NCBI RefSeq assembly: GCF_943193135.1
Contig: NZ_CALPCZ010000018.1
Span: 1 to 48,962 of the forward strand
Origin: Odoribacter lunatus
Lineage (GTDB): Bacteria > Bacteroidota > Bacteroidia > Bacteroidales > Marinifilaceae
Length of the DNA stretch: 48,962 nt
Direction of reading: 5' to 3'
Below, in pieces: positions 8,416 to 16,835 of the stretch. Within the stretch, counting starts at the first letter, position 1. Each line of letters begins with the position of its first letter. Position numbers and translations under genes: made by a program. Under the pieces are notes generated by a model. The model saw only the letters and a program-made list of their open reading frames with translations, did no database searches and had not been told where the DNA came from.

Positions 8416-8970
8416 TCACTTGGGAAGAACCACCTTATACGTCGCCCTGAACTTACCCATACTGATATTATTCAACTTATTGCGCAACAAACGCTTCTTC
8501 AAAGACGAAAGATGATCCGTAAAAACAATCCCCTCCAGATGATCATACTCATGCTGAATAATCCAGGCCTTAATCCCCTCAAACACCTCCTCCTTCCGCT
8601 CGCCCTTCTCATCCTCATACACCATGCGGATGCGATTCTTCCTCTTCACATCCTCATGAATACCGGGAACACTCAGGCAACCCTCATTCCGGCTAACCTC
8701 CTCACCGTCCCGTTCAACAATATGGGCATTAATAAAAGCCCTCCTGAAACCGGCGCAATCCGGATCCATCTCCGCAAAAGCACTCCCGTCCACCACAAAA
8801 ACACGGATACTCTTGCCCACCTGCGGAGCCGCAAGCCCCACACCATCGGCCTCATCCATCGTTTGGAACATATCCTTCAAAAACTTCTCCAAATCGGGAA
8901 AATCTGCCGGAATATCCTCCGAAACCTTTCGGAGAACCGGATGACCGTAAATCACAATCGGTAATAACAT
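8416..8970 (-). CDS. def: Peptide deformylase
   Basis: A 184-aa cytoplasmic metalloenzyme that removes the formyl group from the N-terminal Met of new proteins. All three family motifs are present: GVGLAAPQVG at 43-52, EGCLS near 96-100 (metal-ligand Cys) and HEYDH at 140-144 (two metal-ligand His and the catalytic Glu). Length is normal. It lies in a tight run divIC-ruvX-def, with 9 bp between ruvX and def, and probably shares their transcript. Confidence 0.96.
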   Translation of the reverse strand: MLLPIVIYGHPVLRKVSEDIPADFPDLEKFLKDMFQTMDEADGVGLAAPQVGKSIRVFVVDGSAFAEMDPDCAGFRRAFINAHIVERDGEEVSRNEGCLSVPGIHEDVKRKNRIRMVYEDEKGERKEEVFEGIKAWIIQHEYDHLEGIVFTDHLSSLKKRLLRNKLNNISMGKFRATYKVVLPK

Positions 8971-8979
8971 ATCTTCACA

Positions 8980-9411
8980 CTATAAATGATTAACTGAATA
9001 TTGGTGGCTCGAAAGATAAGAACTCAAAATAATCGTCGCACTCATCGTATCAATAAGAGACTTATCCTGCCGCACCTTCCTTTTGGCCCCCCCCTCAAGC
9101 AAAGCCCGGTGCGCCAGCACCGAAGTAAAACGCTCATCATACAACTCCACCGGAATATCCGGAAACCTCCTCCTTAGAGCCGTCAGAAAAGGCCGGATAT
9201 AACCCATACACTCCGAATCCTCATTATTCATCTGCTTCGGATGACCCACAACAAACAAATCCACCTTCTCCATAGCAACATACTGCTGTAAAAACTCAAG
9301 AATCTCATGAGGACCCACAGTCCTCAAACCATTGGCAATAATACGTTCAGGATCCGTAACAGCGACACCCACTCGCTTCCTACCGTAATCAATAGCTAAA
9401 ATCCTGCCCAC
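8980..9411 (-). CDS. ruvX: RuvX/YqgF family Holliday-junction resolvase homologue
   Basis: A 143-aa RNase H-fold protein. It begins with ILAIDYGRKRVGVAVTDP, carrying the first acidic residue of the active site. YDERFTS near residue 100 carries the Glu, and a late Asp follows in DKSLIDTMSA. YqgF/RuvX is required for processing the 5' end of pre-16S rRNA in E. coli and has been proposed as a resolvase. It sits between divIC (2-bp gap) and def (9-bp gap). Confidence 0.94.
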   Translation of the reverse strand: MGRILAIDYGRKRVGVAVTDPERIIANGLRTVGPHEILEFLQQYVAMEKVDLFVVGHPKQMNNEDSECMGYIRPFLTALRRRFPDIPVELYDERFTSVLAHRALLEGGAKRKVRQDKSLIDTMSATIILSSYLSSHQYSVNHL

Positions 9412-9413
9412 AA

Positions 9414-9722
9414 CTACTCAATAATAATAAAAATATCCTCCTCCTCATTCTTCATCAGATACTGCTCCCGCGCAAACTTCTCCAAATTATCCCGGTTACT
9501 GATTAACTCCTGCATCTTACGGTTATCCTCCTCAATCCGCCGCTCATAATAAACCTTCTCCTTCGTCAAAGTATTAATCTTATTGCGCAACTGCGCCTTC
9601 TCGACAAAACTATTCTTATCGAAAAAAGAAATCCATACCAAAAAAAGCAAACCAACCAGCGTATACTTATTGGTAAACCTTCTTATAACCTTACGAAATT
9701 TGGATAAATCATACTTCAACAT
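9414..9722 (-). CDS. FtsB/DivIC family septum protein
   Basis: A 102-aa bitopic membrane protein. A short basic cytoplasmic tail (1-20) is followed by one transmembrane helix (about 22-35, TLVGLLFLVWISFF) and a coiled coil (about 45-80), then a small C-terminal block with LEKFAREQYLMK, the DivIC/FtsB signature. Such proteins form a complex with FtsL and FtsQ and activate septal peptidoglycan synthesis. It is first in the divIC-ruvX-def run. A full promoter ends only five bases before the ATG, so the mRNA may be leaderless. Confidence 0.88.
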   Translation of the reverse strand: MLKYDLSKFRKVIRRFTNKYTLVGLLFLVWISFFDKNSFVEKAQLRNKINTLTKEKVYYERRIEEDNRKMQELISNRDNLEKFAREQYLMKNEEEDIFIIIE

Positions 9723-9726
9723 GCTA

Positions 9727-9757
9727 CAAATTTAGGGGAAAAAAACAGGAAATCAAA
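9727..9757 (-). promoter_or_regulatory. Promoter of the divIC-ruvX-def genes
   Basis: On the minus strand, TTTG (9757-9754), 19-bp spacer, TAAATTTG (9734-9727). The predicted transcription start coincides with the ATG at 9722. Confidence 0.65.
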
Positions 9758-9768
9758 CTTAAAATCAT

Positions 9769-9776
9769 TAAATTTG
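9769..9776 (+). promoter_or_regulatory. -7 element upstream of the ornithine carbamoyltransferase gene
   Basis: TAAATTTG, 25 bp before the ATG at 9802. No TTTG is present at the expected -33 distance, so the promoter call is partial. Confidence 0.4.
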
Positions 9777-9801
9777 TAAGCAAATTCTAAAAACAACAAA
9801 C

Positions 9802-10803
9802 ATGGCCTTTAACTTAAAAAACAGAAACTTCTTGAAGCTGCTAGACTTCACCCCACAGGAAATCAAATACCTGCTGGACCTCTCCGCCGACTTGAAAAAA
9901 GCAAAATACACAGGCACCGAACAACCTCGTCTCACGGGAAAAAACATCGCGTTAATCTTTGAAAAAGACTCCACACGCACCCGCTGCTCCTTTGAAGTAG
10001 CCGCACACGACCAGGGAGCCCACGTCACCTACCTCGGACCTTCCGGCTCACAGATAGGCAAAAAAGAATCCATGAAAGACACCGCGCGCGTACTCGGAAG
10101 AATGTTTGACGGAATAGAATACAGAGGATTCGCACAGGAAATCGTAGAAGAACTCGCACAATACGCAGGCGTACCCGTATGGAACGGACTCACAAACGAA
10201 TTCCATCCCACCCAGATACTCGCCGACTTCCTCACCATGACCGAACACATCGATAAACCCTTAAACCAAATAACCTACGCCTACATGGGAGACGCCAGAT
10301 ACAACATGGGCAACTCACTCATGGTAGGAGGAGCCAAAATGGGCATGGACGTAAGAATCATTGCGCCCAAAAGCCTCCAGCCCGACCCGGAACTGGTAAA
10401 AACCTGTAAACAAATAGCTGCCGAAACAGGAGCGAAAATAACAGTCACCGACAACATCCAAGAAGGCGTAAAAGGATGCGACTTCCTCTACACCGACGTA
10501 TGGGTATCCATGGGAGAACCCCAGGAAGTATGGAAAGAAAGAATCCAACTTCTCTTACCCTACCAGATAAATAAAAAAGTAATGGAAATGACAGGAAACA
10601 AAAACTGCAAATTCATGCACTGCCTCCCTGCATTCCATAACCTGGAAACAACAGTCGGGAGAGACGTATACAAACAATTCGGCTTAGACGCACTCGAAGT
10701 AACGGAAGAAATATTCGAATCACCCAACTCCATCGTATTTGATGAAGCGGAAAACAGAATGCACACCATAAAAGCAATAATGGTAGCAACACTGGGAGCC
10801 TGA
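9802..10803 (+). CDS. argF: Ornithine carbamoyltransferase
   Basis: A 333-aa cytoplasmic enzyme that makes citrulline from ornithine and carbamoyl phosphate. The carbamoyl-phosphate site shows STRT at 57-60, HPTQ near 137 and HCLPA near 273. The ornithine-specific segment DVWVSMGE is intact. That segment separates true ornithine enzymes from the acetyl- or succinylornithine carbamoyltransferases used by Bacteroides, so this organism probably uses free ornithine here. By sequence alone it could be the anabolic ArgF or the catabolic ArcB. No arcA or arcC is nearby. Confidence 0.9.
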   Translation: MAFNLKNRNFLKLLDFTPQEIKYLLDLSADLKKAKYTGTEQPRLTGKNIALIFEKDSTRTRCSFEVAAHDQGAHVTYLGPSGSQIGKKESMKDTARVLGRMFDGIEYRGFAQEIVEELAQYAGVPVWNGLTNEFHPTQILADFLTMTEHIDKPLNQITYAYMGDARYNMGNSLMVGGAKMGMDVRIIAPKSLQPDPELVKTCKQIAAETGAKITVTDNIQEGVKGCDFLYTDVWVSMGEPQEVWKERIQLLLPYQINKKVMEMTGNKNCKFMHCLPAFHNLETTVGRDVYKQFGLDALEVTEEIFESPNSIVFDEAENRMHTIKAIMVATLGA

Positions 10804-10818
10804 AACATAAAACAAAAA

Positions 10819-10850
10819 TAGCGGGAAATACTTCCCGCTACTCTTTATAA
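10819..10850. terminator. Terminator between argF and the STAS gene
   Basis: A perfect 9-bp stem (10819-10827 tagcgggaa with 10832-10840 ttcccgcta). The T tract is on the minus-strand side (plus-strand A run before 10819), so it best serves the minus-strand STAS gene, whose TAG lies in the stem. It may also slow the converging argF transcript. Confidence 0.75.
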
Positions 10851-11182
10851 CTCTCAATACACGACTTCTCGTCATCGTAAATCTCCAGAATCATCTGCAA
10901 ATGCAACAAATCAAAAACAGCCCGCACCTCCTTTGACAAACCGCAGAGCTTAAGCATAGAACCATTACTCTTGGCAACCTTCACCAAAGCAATAATACAA
11001 CCGATACCGCTGCTGTCAATAAACTCAATCCCCTCCAAATTAAAAACCATCTTGACGCCGGGTGAAACCAATTCCGCTTTTAATTCCGACTTAACCTCCT
11101 CAATAACGGCTAAAGTGAATCTTGAAAGATGGGCAAACTGGGCAATCTTAACCCCATCCTTTTGTGAAATTTTGATAATCAT
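10838..11182 (-). CDS. STAS-domain protein, anti-sigma factor antagonist type
   Basis: A 114-aa single STAS domain. The core block IEFIDSSGIGCIIALVKVAK near residues 50-70 contains the Ser that is phosphorylated in SpoIIAA/RsbV proteins. No partner kinase or phosphatase gene is adjacent, so it is an orphan whose partner is unknown. In other bacteria the unphosphorylated form binds an anti-sigma kinase and releases the sigma factor. It stands alone between convergent argF and divergent gcvT. Confidence 0.85.
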   Translation of the reverse strand: MIIKISQKDGVKIAQFAHLSRFTLAVIEEVKSELKAELVSPGVKMVFNLEGIEFIDSSGIGCIIALVKVAKSNGSMLKLCGLSKEVRAVFDLLHLQMILEIYDDEKSCIESYKE

Positions 11183-11291
11183 ACATTGTCCTTTTTTAAT
11201 GATTTAATTTATGATAAAGATAAGAAAAAACACATAAAACTCAAAATCATTTTTGTTATGAAATTAATTTTTTAAGAATAAATAAAAATTA

Positions 11292-11299
11292 TACCTTTG
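11292..11299 (+). promoter_or_regulatory. -7 element of the gcvT-ser operon
   Basis: TACCTTTG, preceded at 19-bp spacing by TTTT instead of TTTG. Transcription would start near 11305, about 55 nt before gcvT. Confidence 0.5.
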
Positions 11300-11360
11300 T
11301 TGAGCCTGCAAACTATAACGTTTGCAAAACAAAAAAGCAACAACTAATACAATAACCAAA

Positions 11361-12458
11361 ATGAAAACAACACCGTTTACTCACTTCCACGAAACATTGG
11401 GCGCACGGATGGCCCCCTTTGCCGGCTACAACATGCCGATAGAATATACGGGAATCAAAGATGAACACATGGTAGTCCGCGAAAAAGTCGGAGTATTCGA
11501 CGTCTCCCACATGGGAGAATTCTGGATAAAAGGCCCCAAAGCCTTCGAACTCGTCCAAAAACTCACATCCAACGACGTAGCCCTCCTGGTCGACGGGAAA
11601 GTACAATACAGCTGTTTCACCAACGAAACCGGAGGAATCGTCGACGACCTGCTCGTCTATCGCTTTAGCGCCGAAAAATACCTCCTGGTCGTAAACGCAG
11701 CCAACATAGAAAAAGACTGGAACTGGGTCGTAAAACATGGCGAACAGCTGGGCATGAAACCCGGAGTAGAACTGGAAAACGCCTCCGACAACACCTGCCA
11801 GCTCGCAATACAAGGCCCCTTAGCCTTAAAAGCCATGCAAAAACTCACCGACGCCAACGTCACCGACATGGAATACTACACCTTCAAAGAAATACCCTTT
11901 GCCGGAATAGACAAAGTAATATTCTCCACAACCGGATACACCGGTTCAGGCGGATGTGAAATATACGCATACAACAAAGACGCCGACAAACTCTGGAACG
12001 CCGTATTTGAAGCCGGCAAAGAATTCGGAATACAGCCCATCGGACTGGGGGCACGCGACACACTGCGCCTCGAAGCAGGATTCTGCCTCTACGGGCATGA
12101 AATCGACGACGACCATTCGCCCATCGAAGCTGGACTCGGATGGATAACCAAATTCGTACCCGGCAACGACTTCGTAAACAGAGCTTACCACGAAAAACTC
12201 AAAGAAGACAAACCCGCCCGCTACCTCAAAGGATTCGTCATCGAAGACAAAGGAATCGCACGGCAGGGATATCCCATCGAAGACGAACAGGGCAACCAGA
12301 TAGGCATCGTATGCTCCGGAACAGTATCCCCGCTCACAGGAAAATCCATAGGAACAGGATACGTAAAAAGCGGATACCACAAACTCGACTCCGTCATATA
12401 CATCCGGGTCAGAAACAAAGCCCTCAAAGCCAAAATCGTAAAAACGCCATTCTTTTAA
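11361..12458 (+). CDS. gcvT: Aminomethyltransferase (glycine cleavage T protein)
   Basis: A 365-aa cytoplasmic enzyme of glycine cleavage. It takes the aminomethyl group from the lipoylated H protein and passes the methylene to tetrahydrofolate, releasing ammonia. The ATG at 11361 starts the conserved [20 protein letters not shown] block; an upstream in-frame TTG at 11322 is less likely. [21 protein letters not shown] and [12 protein letters not shown] are family blocks, and the C-terminal barrel is complete. It is first in gcvT-serC-serA-DUF1015, which links serine synthesis with glycine breakdown. The H and P proteins are not in the window. Confidence 0.95.
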   Translation: MKTTPFTHFHETLGARMAPFAGYNMPIEYTGIKDEHMVVREKVGVFDVSHMGEFWIKGPKAFELVQKLTSNDVALLVDGKVQYSCFTNETGGIVDDLLVYRFSAEKYLLVVNAANIEKDWNWVVKHGEQLGMKPGVELENASDNTCQLAIQGPLALKAMQKLTDANVTDMEYYTFKEIPFAGIDKVIFSTTGYTGSGGCEIYAYNKDADKLWNAVFEAGKEFGIQPIGLGARDTLRLEAGFCLYGHEIDDDHSPIEAGLGWITKFVPGNDFVNRAYHEKLKEDKPARYLKGFVIEDKGIARQGYPIEDEQGNQIGIVCSGTVSPLTGKSIGTGYVKSGYHKLDSVIYIRVRNKALKAKIVKTPFF

Positions 12459-12497
12459 TAAAAAACAATAAATATTCACAACTAACACTTTAAAAAA

Positions 12498-13571
12498 ATG
12501 AGAAAGCATATCTTTAACGCAGGACCCTGCAAACTACCCGATGCAACATTAAAAAACACCGCGGCAGCCGTATTGGAATTCGGCAACACCGGACAATCCA
12601 TCATGGAAGTATCACACCGCTCAGCAGACTTCCAGGCAGTCTACGATGAAGCAGTTGCCCTGTTCAAGGAAGTATTGAACATCCCCGACAACTACCACGT
12701 ACTATTCTTAGGAGGAGGCGCCAGCATGCAATTCTGCATGATACCTTACAACTTCCTGAAAAAGAAAGCCGGCTACGTAAACACCGGAACATGGTCTACC
12801 GCAGCCATCAAAGAAGCAAAACTATGGGGTGAAGTACAGCTCGTAGCATCCTCCGAAGCAGACGGATTCACATACTATCCGGAATTTACAATCCCTTCCG
12901 ACATAGACTACATGCACATCACCTCCAACAACACCATCCGGGGAACGGAAATCTTCAAAGACCTCGACTCACCCGTACCCTTGATAGCCGACATGTCATC
13001 CGACATTTGCAGCCGTCCGGTAGATGTATCCAAATACGCCATGATATACGGCGGATGCCAGAAAAACCTCGGACCTGCCGGAGTCACATTCGTCATCATC
13101 AAAGATGAATTCCTAAAACAGGTAGTAGCCGACAGACCCATACCTACCATGTTGAAATACCAGACACACGTAGACAAAGGCTCCATGTACAACACACCTC
13201 CCTGCATCAACATATTCGGAGTAAAAGAAACCTTAAAATGGGTAAAAGAAATGGGCGGCGTAAAAGAAATGGAAAAACGCGCCATCGAACGCGCTGACGC
13301 CATCTACAAAGAACTCGAAAACAGCAAAATGTTCCGTCCGGTAGTAAAAGAAGGCTCTCGCTCCAGAATGAACATACCATTCTTATTAAGAGAAGGATAC
13401 GAATCATTGGAAAAAGAATTCCTCGACTTCTGCAAAACAAAAAACATCGTCGGAGTAAAAGGACACCGCTCCGTAGGCGGATTCCGGGCTTCAACCTACA
13501 ACGCTTGTACAATGGAAGACGTAAACGCCCTGGTTTCAGCCATGAAAGAATTTGAAGCAGCTCATAAATAA
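12498..13571 (+). CDS. serC: Phosphoserine aminotransferase
   Basis: A 357-aa PLP enzyme (class V aminotransferase fold) that converts 3-phosphohydroxypyruvate and glutamate to phosphoserine. It starts with [15 protein letters not shown], followed by [16 protein letters not shown] and [11 protein letters not shown] near 185, whose Lys holds [18 protein letters not shown] closes the protein as in the family. It follows gcvT by 39 bp and precedes serA by 21 bp. Confidence 0.96.
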   Translation: MRKHIFNAGPCKLPDATLKNTAAAVLEFGNTGQSIMEVSHRSADFQAVYDEAVALFKEVLNIPDNYHVLFLGGGASMQFCMIPYNFLKKKAGYVNTGTWSTAAIKEAKLWGEVQLVASSEADGFTYYPEFTIPSDIDYMHITSNNTIRGTEIFKDLDSPVPLIADMSSDICSRPVDVSKYAMIYGGCQKNLGPAGVTFVIIKDEFLKQVVADRPIPTMLKYQTHVDKGSMYNTPPCINIFGVKETLKWVKEMGGVKEMEKRAIERADAIYKELENSKMFRPVVKEGSRSRMNIPFLLREGYESLEKEFLDFCKTKNIVGVKGHRSVGGFRASTYNACTMEDVNALVSAMKEFEAAHK

Positions 13572-13592
13572 AAAACAAAAGATATTATTACA

Positions 13593-14513
13593 ATGACAAA
13601 AGTTTTAATAGCAACGGACAAACCTTTTGCACCTATAGCAGTAAAAGGAATACGTGAAATAGTGGAAGCCAGTGGATATGAACTGGTACTGCTGGAAAAA
13701 TACACCTCTCCGGAAGAACTGATTGCAGCCGTAGCCGACGTAGACGCCATGATCATCCGCTCGGACAAAGCAACCAAAGAAGTAATCGACGCCGCAAAAA
13801 AACTAAAAGTAATCGTAAGGGCGGGAGCAGGTTACGACAACATAGACCTGCAGGCTTGCACAGATAAAGGCATAGTAGCCATGAACACCCCCGGACAAAA
13901 CTCAAACGCCGTAGCCGAACTCGTATTCGGCATGGCGGTATACATGGCGCGCAACTTCTACAACGGAAAATCAGGGCATGAACTGAAAGGCAAAAAAATC
14001 GGAATACACGCCTACGGCAACGTAGGACAAAACGTAGGACGCATCGCCAAAGGATTCGGCATGGAAGTATACGCATTCGACCCATTCATGACGGCAGAGC
14101 AAATCAAAGCCGCAGGAGCAACACCGCTCACCTCCGTAGAAGAAATGTACGGCATGTGCGATTACGTATCCTTACACATCCCGGCCACCGAAAAAACCAA
14201 AAAATCCATCAACTACGAACTGGTAAACCGGATGCCGAAAGGCGGCGTACTAATTAACACGGCACGCAAAGAAGTAATCGATGAAGAAGGACTGGTAAAA
14301 TTAATGGCAGACCGTCCCGATTTGAAATACATCTCCGACATCGCACCCGACAATGCCGCCGAATATGCACCCTTTGAAGGACGCTACTTCTTCACACCCA
14401 AAAAAATGGGAGCCCAGACAGAAGAAGCCAACATCAACGCCGGACTCGCTGCAGCACGTCAGATTGTAGCTTATCTTGAACACGGCGACGCCAAATTTAA
14501 AGTAAACAAATAA
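13593..14513 (+). CDS. serA: D-3-phosphoglycerate dehydrogenase, short form
   Basis: A 306-aa D-2-hydroxyacid dehydrogenase, the first enzyme of serine synthesis from 3-phosphoglycerate. RAGAGYDNID near 73-82 and NTPGQNSNAVAEL are substrate-side blocks. The NAD-binding site shows GIHAYGNVGQNVGR near 138 (a variant of GxGxxG). A late catalytic Arg/Glu/His set is in keeping with the family. It lacks the C-terminal ACT domain of the E. coli enzyme, so serine feedback by that route is not expected. It lies between serC and the DUF1015 gene (8-bp gap). Confidence 0.92.
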   Translation: MTKVLIATDKPFAPIAVKGIREIVEASGYELVLLEKYTSPEELIAAVADVDAMIIRSDKATKEVIDAAKKLKVIVRAGAGYDNIDLQACTDKGIVAMNTPGQNSNAVAELVFGMAVYMARNFYNGKSGHELKGKKIGIHAYGNVGQNVGRIAKGFGMEVYAFDPFMTAEQIKAAGATPLTSVEEMYGMCDYVSLHIPATEKTKKSINYELVNRMPKGGVLINTARKEVIDEEGLVKLMADRPDLKYISDIAPDNAAEYAPFEGRYFFTPKKMGAQTEEANINAGLAAARQIVAYLEHGDAKFKVNK

Positions 14514-14521
14514 CACATACC

Positions 14522-15772
14522 ATGGCAATAGTAAAACCATTCAGAGGGCTGCGTACACCCAACCAGGCTGTTTGTGAAGAACTCGCCTGCCTGCCCTACG
14601 ACGTCATGAACTCCGAAGAAGCCGCCCAAATGGCAGCCGGAAAACCGAAATCCTTGCTCCACGTTACGCGTGCGGAAATAGACTGTCCGGCAGGAACCGA
14701 CATACACTCCGAAACCGTATACAACAAAAGCGTTGAAAACTTCAAAATATTTCAGGAAAAAGGCTGGCTCGTGCAGGATGAACAACCCAAATTCTACATC
14801 TACGCACAGACCATGGACGGCAGGACACAATACGGAATCGTAGGCTGTGCCGCTTGCGAAGACTACATGAACGGAATCATCAAAAAACACGAACTGACCC
14901 GTCCCGACAAAGAAGAAGACCGGATGGTACTCACCCGTTACGTAAACGCAAACCTGGAACCCGTATTCTTCTCCTACCGTGCCGTACCCGAAATAGACGC
15001 AATCGTAGAAAACATCGTTAAAAACCAAAAAGCAGACTACGACTTCGTCGCCGAAGACGGATTCGGACACCACTTCTGGGCAATCAACGAACCCGAAACC
15101 AACAAACGGTTGGAAGAACTCTTTGCAACAAAAGTGCCATACACCTACGTAGCCGACGGACACCACCGCACAGCTGCTGCCGCACGCATCGGAGCCGAAT
15201 ACAAAGCAAAAAATCCGAAACACAACGGCAGCGAAGAATACAACTTCTTCATGGCAGTACACTTCCCGGACAACCAATTGAAAATCATCGACTACAACCG
15301 GGTAGTCAAAGACCTGAACGGATTGACCGAAGCGCAGTTGCTCGAAAAACTGGAAACACAATTCACCGTAGAAAAAATAGGGACGGAAATCCACCATCCT
15401 GCCCGTCTGCATGAATTCAGCATGTACCTCGCAGGCAACTGGTACAAACTGACCGCCAAACCGGGAAGCTACAACGACAGCGACCCCATAGGCGTACTCG
15501 ACGTAACCATCCTCTCCAAACACGTACTGGCCGACATACTGGACATACAAGACCTGCGGACCTCCAAACGCATCGACTTCGTAGGAGGCATCCGTGGATT
15601 GGGAGAACTCAAAAAGCGGGTAGACAGCGGCGAAATGAAAGTAGCCTTCGCGCTCTATCCCGTATCCATGGAACAACTCTTGAACATAGCCGACACCGGC
15701 AACATCATGCCGCCCAAAACCACTTGGTTTGAACCCAAACTACGTTCAGGACTAGTCATCCATAAAATCTAA
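14522..15772 (+). CDS. DUF1015 family protein in serine operon
   Basis: A 416-aa cytoplasmic protein of the DUF1015 family. The opening PFRGLRTP, the block LPYDVMNSEEA near 23-33, the block HELTRPDKEEDRM near 121-133 and the signature YVADGHHRTAAAARIG near 212-227 are typical. DGHHR resembles the DGxHR nucleotide-binding motif of ParB-fold proteins, the fold of free-serine kinases such as archaeal SerK. With serC and serA just upstream (8-bp gap) and no serB in the operon, a role in phosphoserine/serine conversion is attractive but is inference only. Confidence 0.9.
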   Translation: MAIVKPFRGLRTPNQAVCEELACLPYDVMNSEEAAQMAAGKPKSLLHVTRAEIDCPAGTDIHSETVYNKSVENFKIFQEKGWLVQDEQPKFYIYAQTMDGRTQYGIVGCAACEDYMNGIIKKHELTRPDKEEDRMVLTRYVNANLEPVFFSYRAVPEIDAIVENIVKNQKADYDFVAEDGFGHHFWAINEPETNKRLEELFATKVPYTYVADGHHRTAAAARIGAEYKAKNPKHNGSEEYNFFMAVHFPDNQLKIIDYNRVVKDLNGLTEAQLLEKLETQFTVEKIGTEIHHPARLHEFSMYLAGNWYKLTAKPGSYNDSDPIGVLDVTILSKHVLADILDIQDLRTSKRIDFVGGIRGLGELKKRVDSGEMKVAFALYPVSMEQLLNIADTGNIMPPKTTWFEPKLRSGLVIHKI

Positions 15773-15776
15773 AACA

Positions 15777-15807
15777 AACACCCCCGCCTGACAGCGGGGG
15801 TGTTTTT
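15777..15807 (+). terminator. Terminator of the gcvT-ser operon
   Basis: A perfect 11-bp GC-rich stem (15777-15787 with 15794-15804, loop ctgaca), followed by T residues. Confidence 0.93.
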
Positions 15808-15927
15808 CACATAAATAATACTCTGTTCCGTTTCTCCATACTGAATTTATATCATACTTAAGATATACACAAAACTCCTTATCGCTTTTTATTTTGGTAT
15901 CTCCTAAAGATTATATCATATAATATA

Positions 15928-15978
15928 AATTTATCGCAAAACCAAACCATATAATACAGTTTGATTGTGCGATAAATT
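15928..15978. repeat. Inverted repeat between convergent genes
   Basis: An 11-bp perfect inverted repeat (15928-15938 aatttatcgca with 15968-15978 tgcgataaatt), extended inward by caaac/gtttg. It lies at the end of the vWA operon in a gene-free AT-rich gap of about 210 bp. It could form a long stem in the 3' end of the minus-strand transcript; there is no classic T tract. Confidence 0.5.
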
Positions 15979-16018
15979 AAAACCAATATATAAAAAGTGA
16001 GCTACTCTTTTAATTATC

Positions 16019-16831
16019 TTATTCTAAAAAATTTTTGATAATCGGTTGTATAGTAGTGGGAAGATCTGTTTCCACCGCTAAAAATCTTTTCACTCCCATT
16101 TCGTGAAACCACTCTTCAAGAACATGAATAAGTGGATCGCGTTGAGTCGGGGTATAAGGATTTACTTCAAGCATCAACACCTCGAGATTTTCCAAACCTT
16201 GACGTTTGGTGATTAATGAAGAATTAGCTTTTGCCAATGTTTGCGGGAGTACATAACTATAAGCATTGCCTTGTTGTTGCTTATTATTGGCATAATACAA
16301 ATATCCGTCTGTCAGTATAATAATTATATTACGAGCATTAGGGCGGATACATAACTGGTCTACTTTTTTATTGCTAAAAAAATCCCAAATATCACATCCG
16401 ATAAAATTTTGTTGTTCAAGTGCTACATTATATATTTGAGAAAGGTTTGTTAAAAAATTTGTTTTCATGCTATCTAAAGCTGTGCGTTTTTTAACACCTT
16501 TTAATGTCGCAATTTCAACGCTTAAACCTTGAGCCAGAGTGCTTATCTCCTGAATATGGGGTGTAGGATAAAAAAATACCTTTATACTATTCTGACTATT
16601 TAAAATCTGAGGTCCTAAGGTTTGTTGTTTGAAATAATCCGTCAAATAAGCGATAATAGCTGTATCTCGGCTCATTTGTGATGGAGGAAAAGTTGCGCGT
16701 GTCAATCGATCCGAAAGGTCAATAAAGACAGATATATTCAAAGTCGGAGCTTGTTGTTTCGCTGTATCTTCTTTCTTTGTATTACAGGAGAATAGCAAAA
16801 GAAATATAGATAAAATAAATAGGTTTCTCAT
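16019..16831 (-). CDS. vWA-like lipoprotein, last gene of the LRR-TerB operon
   Basis: A predicted lipoprotein of 270 aa. The ATG at 16831 is preferred because it gives a clean signal peptide with lipobox LFSC (Cys16) and a 4-bp gap to the gene before; an earlier in-frame ATG at 16900 would add 23 residues that spoil it. Residues about 31-195 look like a von Willebrand A fold: a first strand ending in VFIDLSDR at 35-42 (DxS of a metal site, but the second Ser replaced), Asp147 in CDIWDFF, and IIIILTDGY at 169-177 with the usual late Asp. The C-terminal part ends in a short helical segment. vWA domains mediate protein binding, often through Mg2+. No exact family was recognised. Confidence 0.75.
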   Translation of the reverse strand: MRNLFILSIFLLLFSCNTKKEDTAKQQAPTLNISVFIDLSDRLTRATFPPSQMSRDTAIIAYLTDYFKQQTLGPQILNSQNSIKVFFYPTPHIQEISTLAQGLSVEIATLKGVKKRTALDSMKTNFLTNLSQIYNVALEQQNFIGCDIWDFFSNKKVDQLCIRPNARNIIIILTDGYLYYANNKQQQGNAYSYVLPQTLAKANSSLITKRQGLENLEVLMLEVNPYTPTQRDPLIHVLEEWFHEMGVKRFLAVETDLPTTIQPIIKNFLE

Positions 16832-16835
16832 TTTA

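Noticed and set aside
14471-15676. Open frame of 401 codons on the minus strand opposite the DUF1015 gene
   Set aside because: It is an antisense shadow of a clearly conserved gene. Such long antisense frames arise from the extreme strand bias of this region. Its composition (very rich in Phe, Val, Tyr and Gly) is not protein-like.
15928-15978. Inverted repeat as a chromosome dimer (dif) site or strong terminator
   Set aside because: It is too long and does not have the dif core layout, and no T tract follows in either direction.
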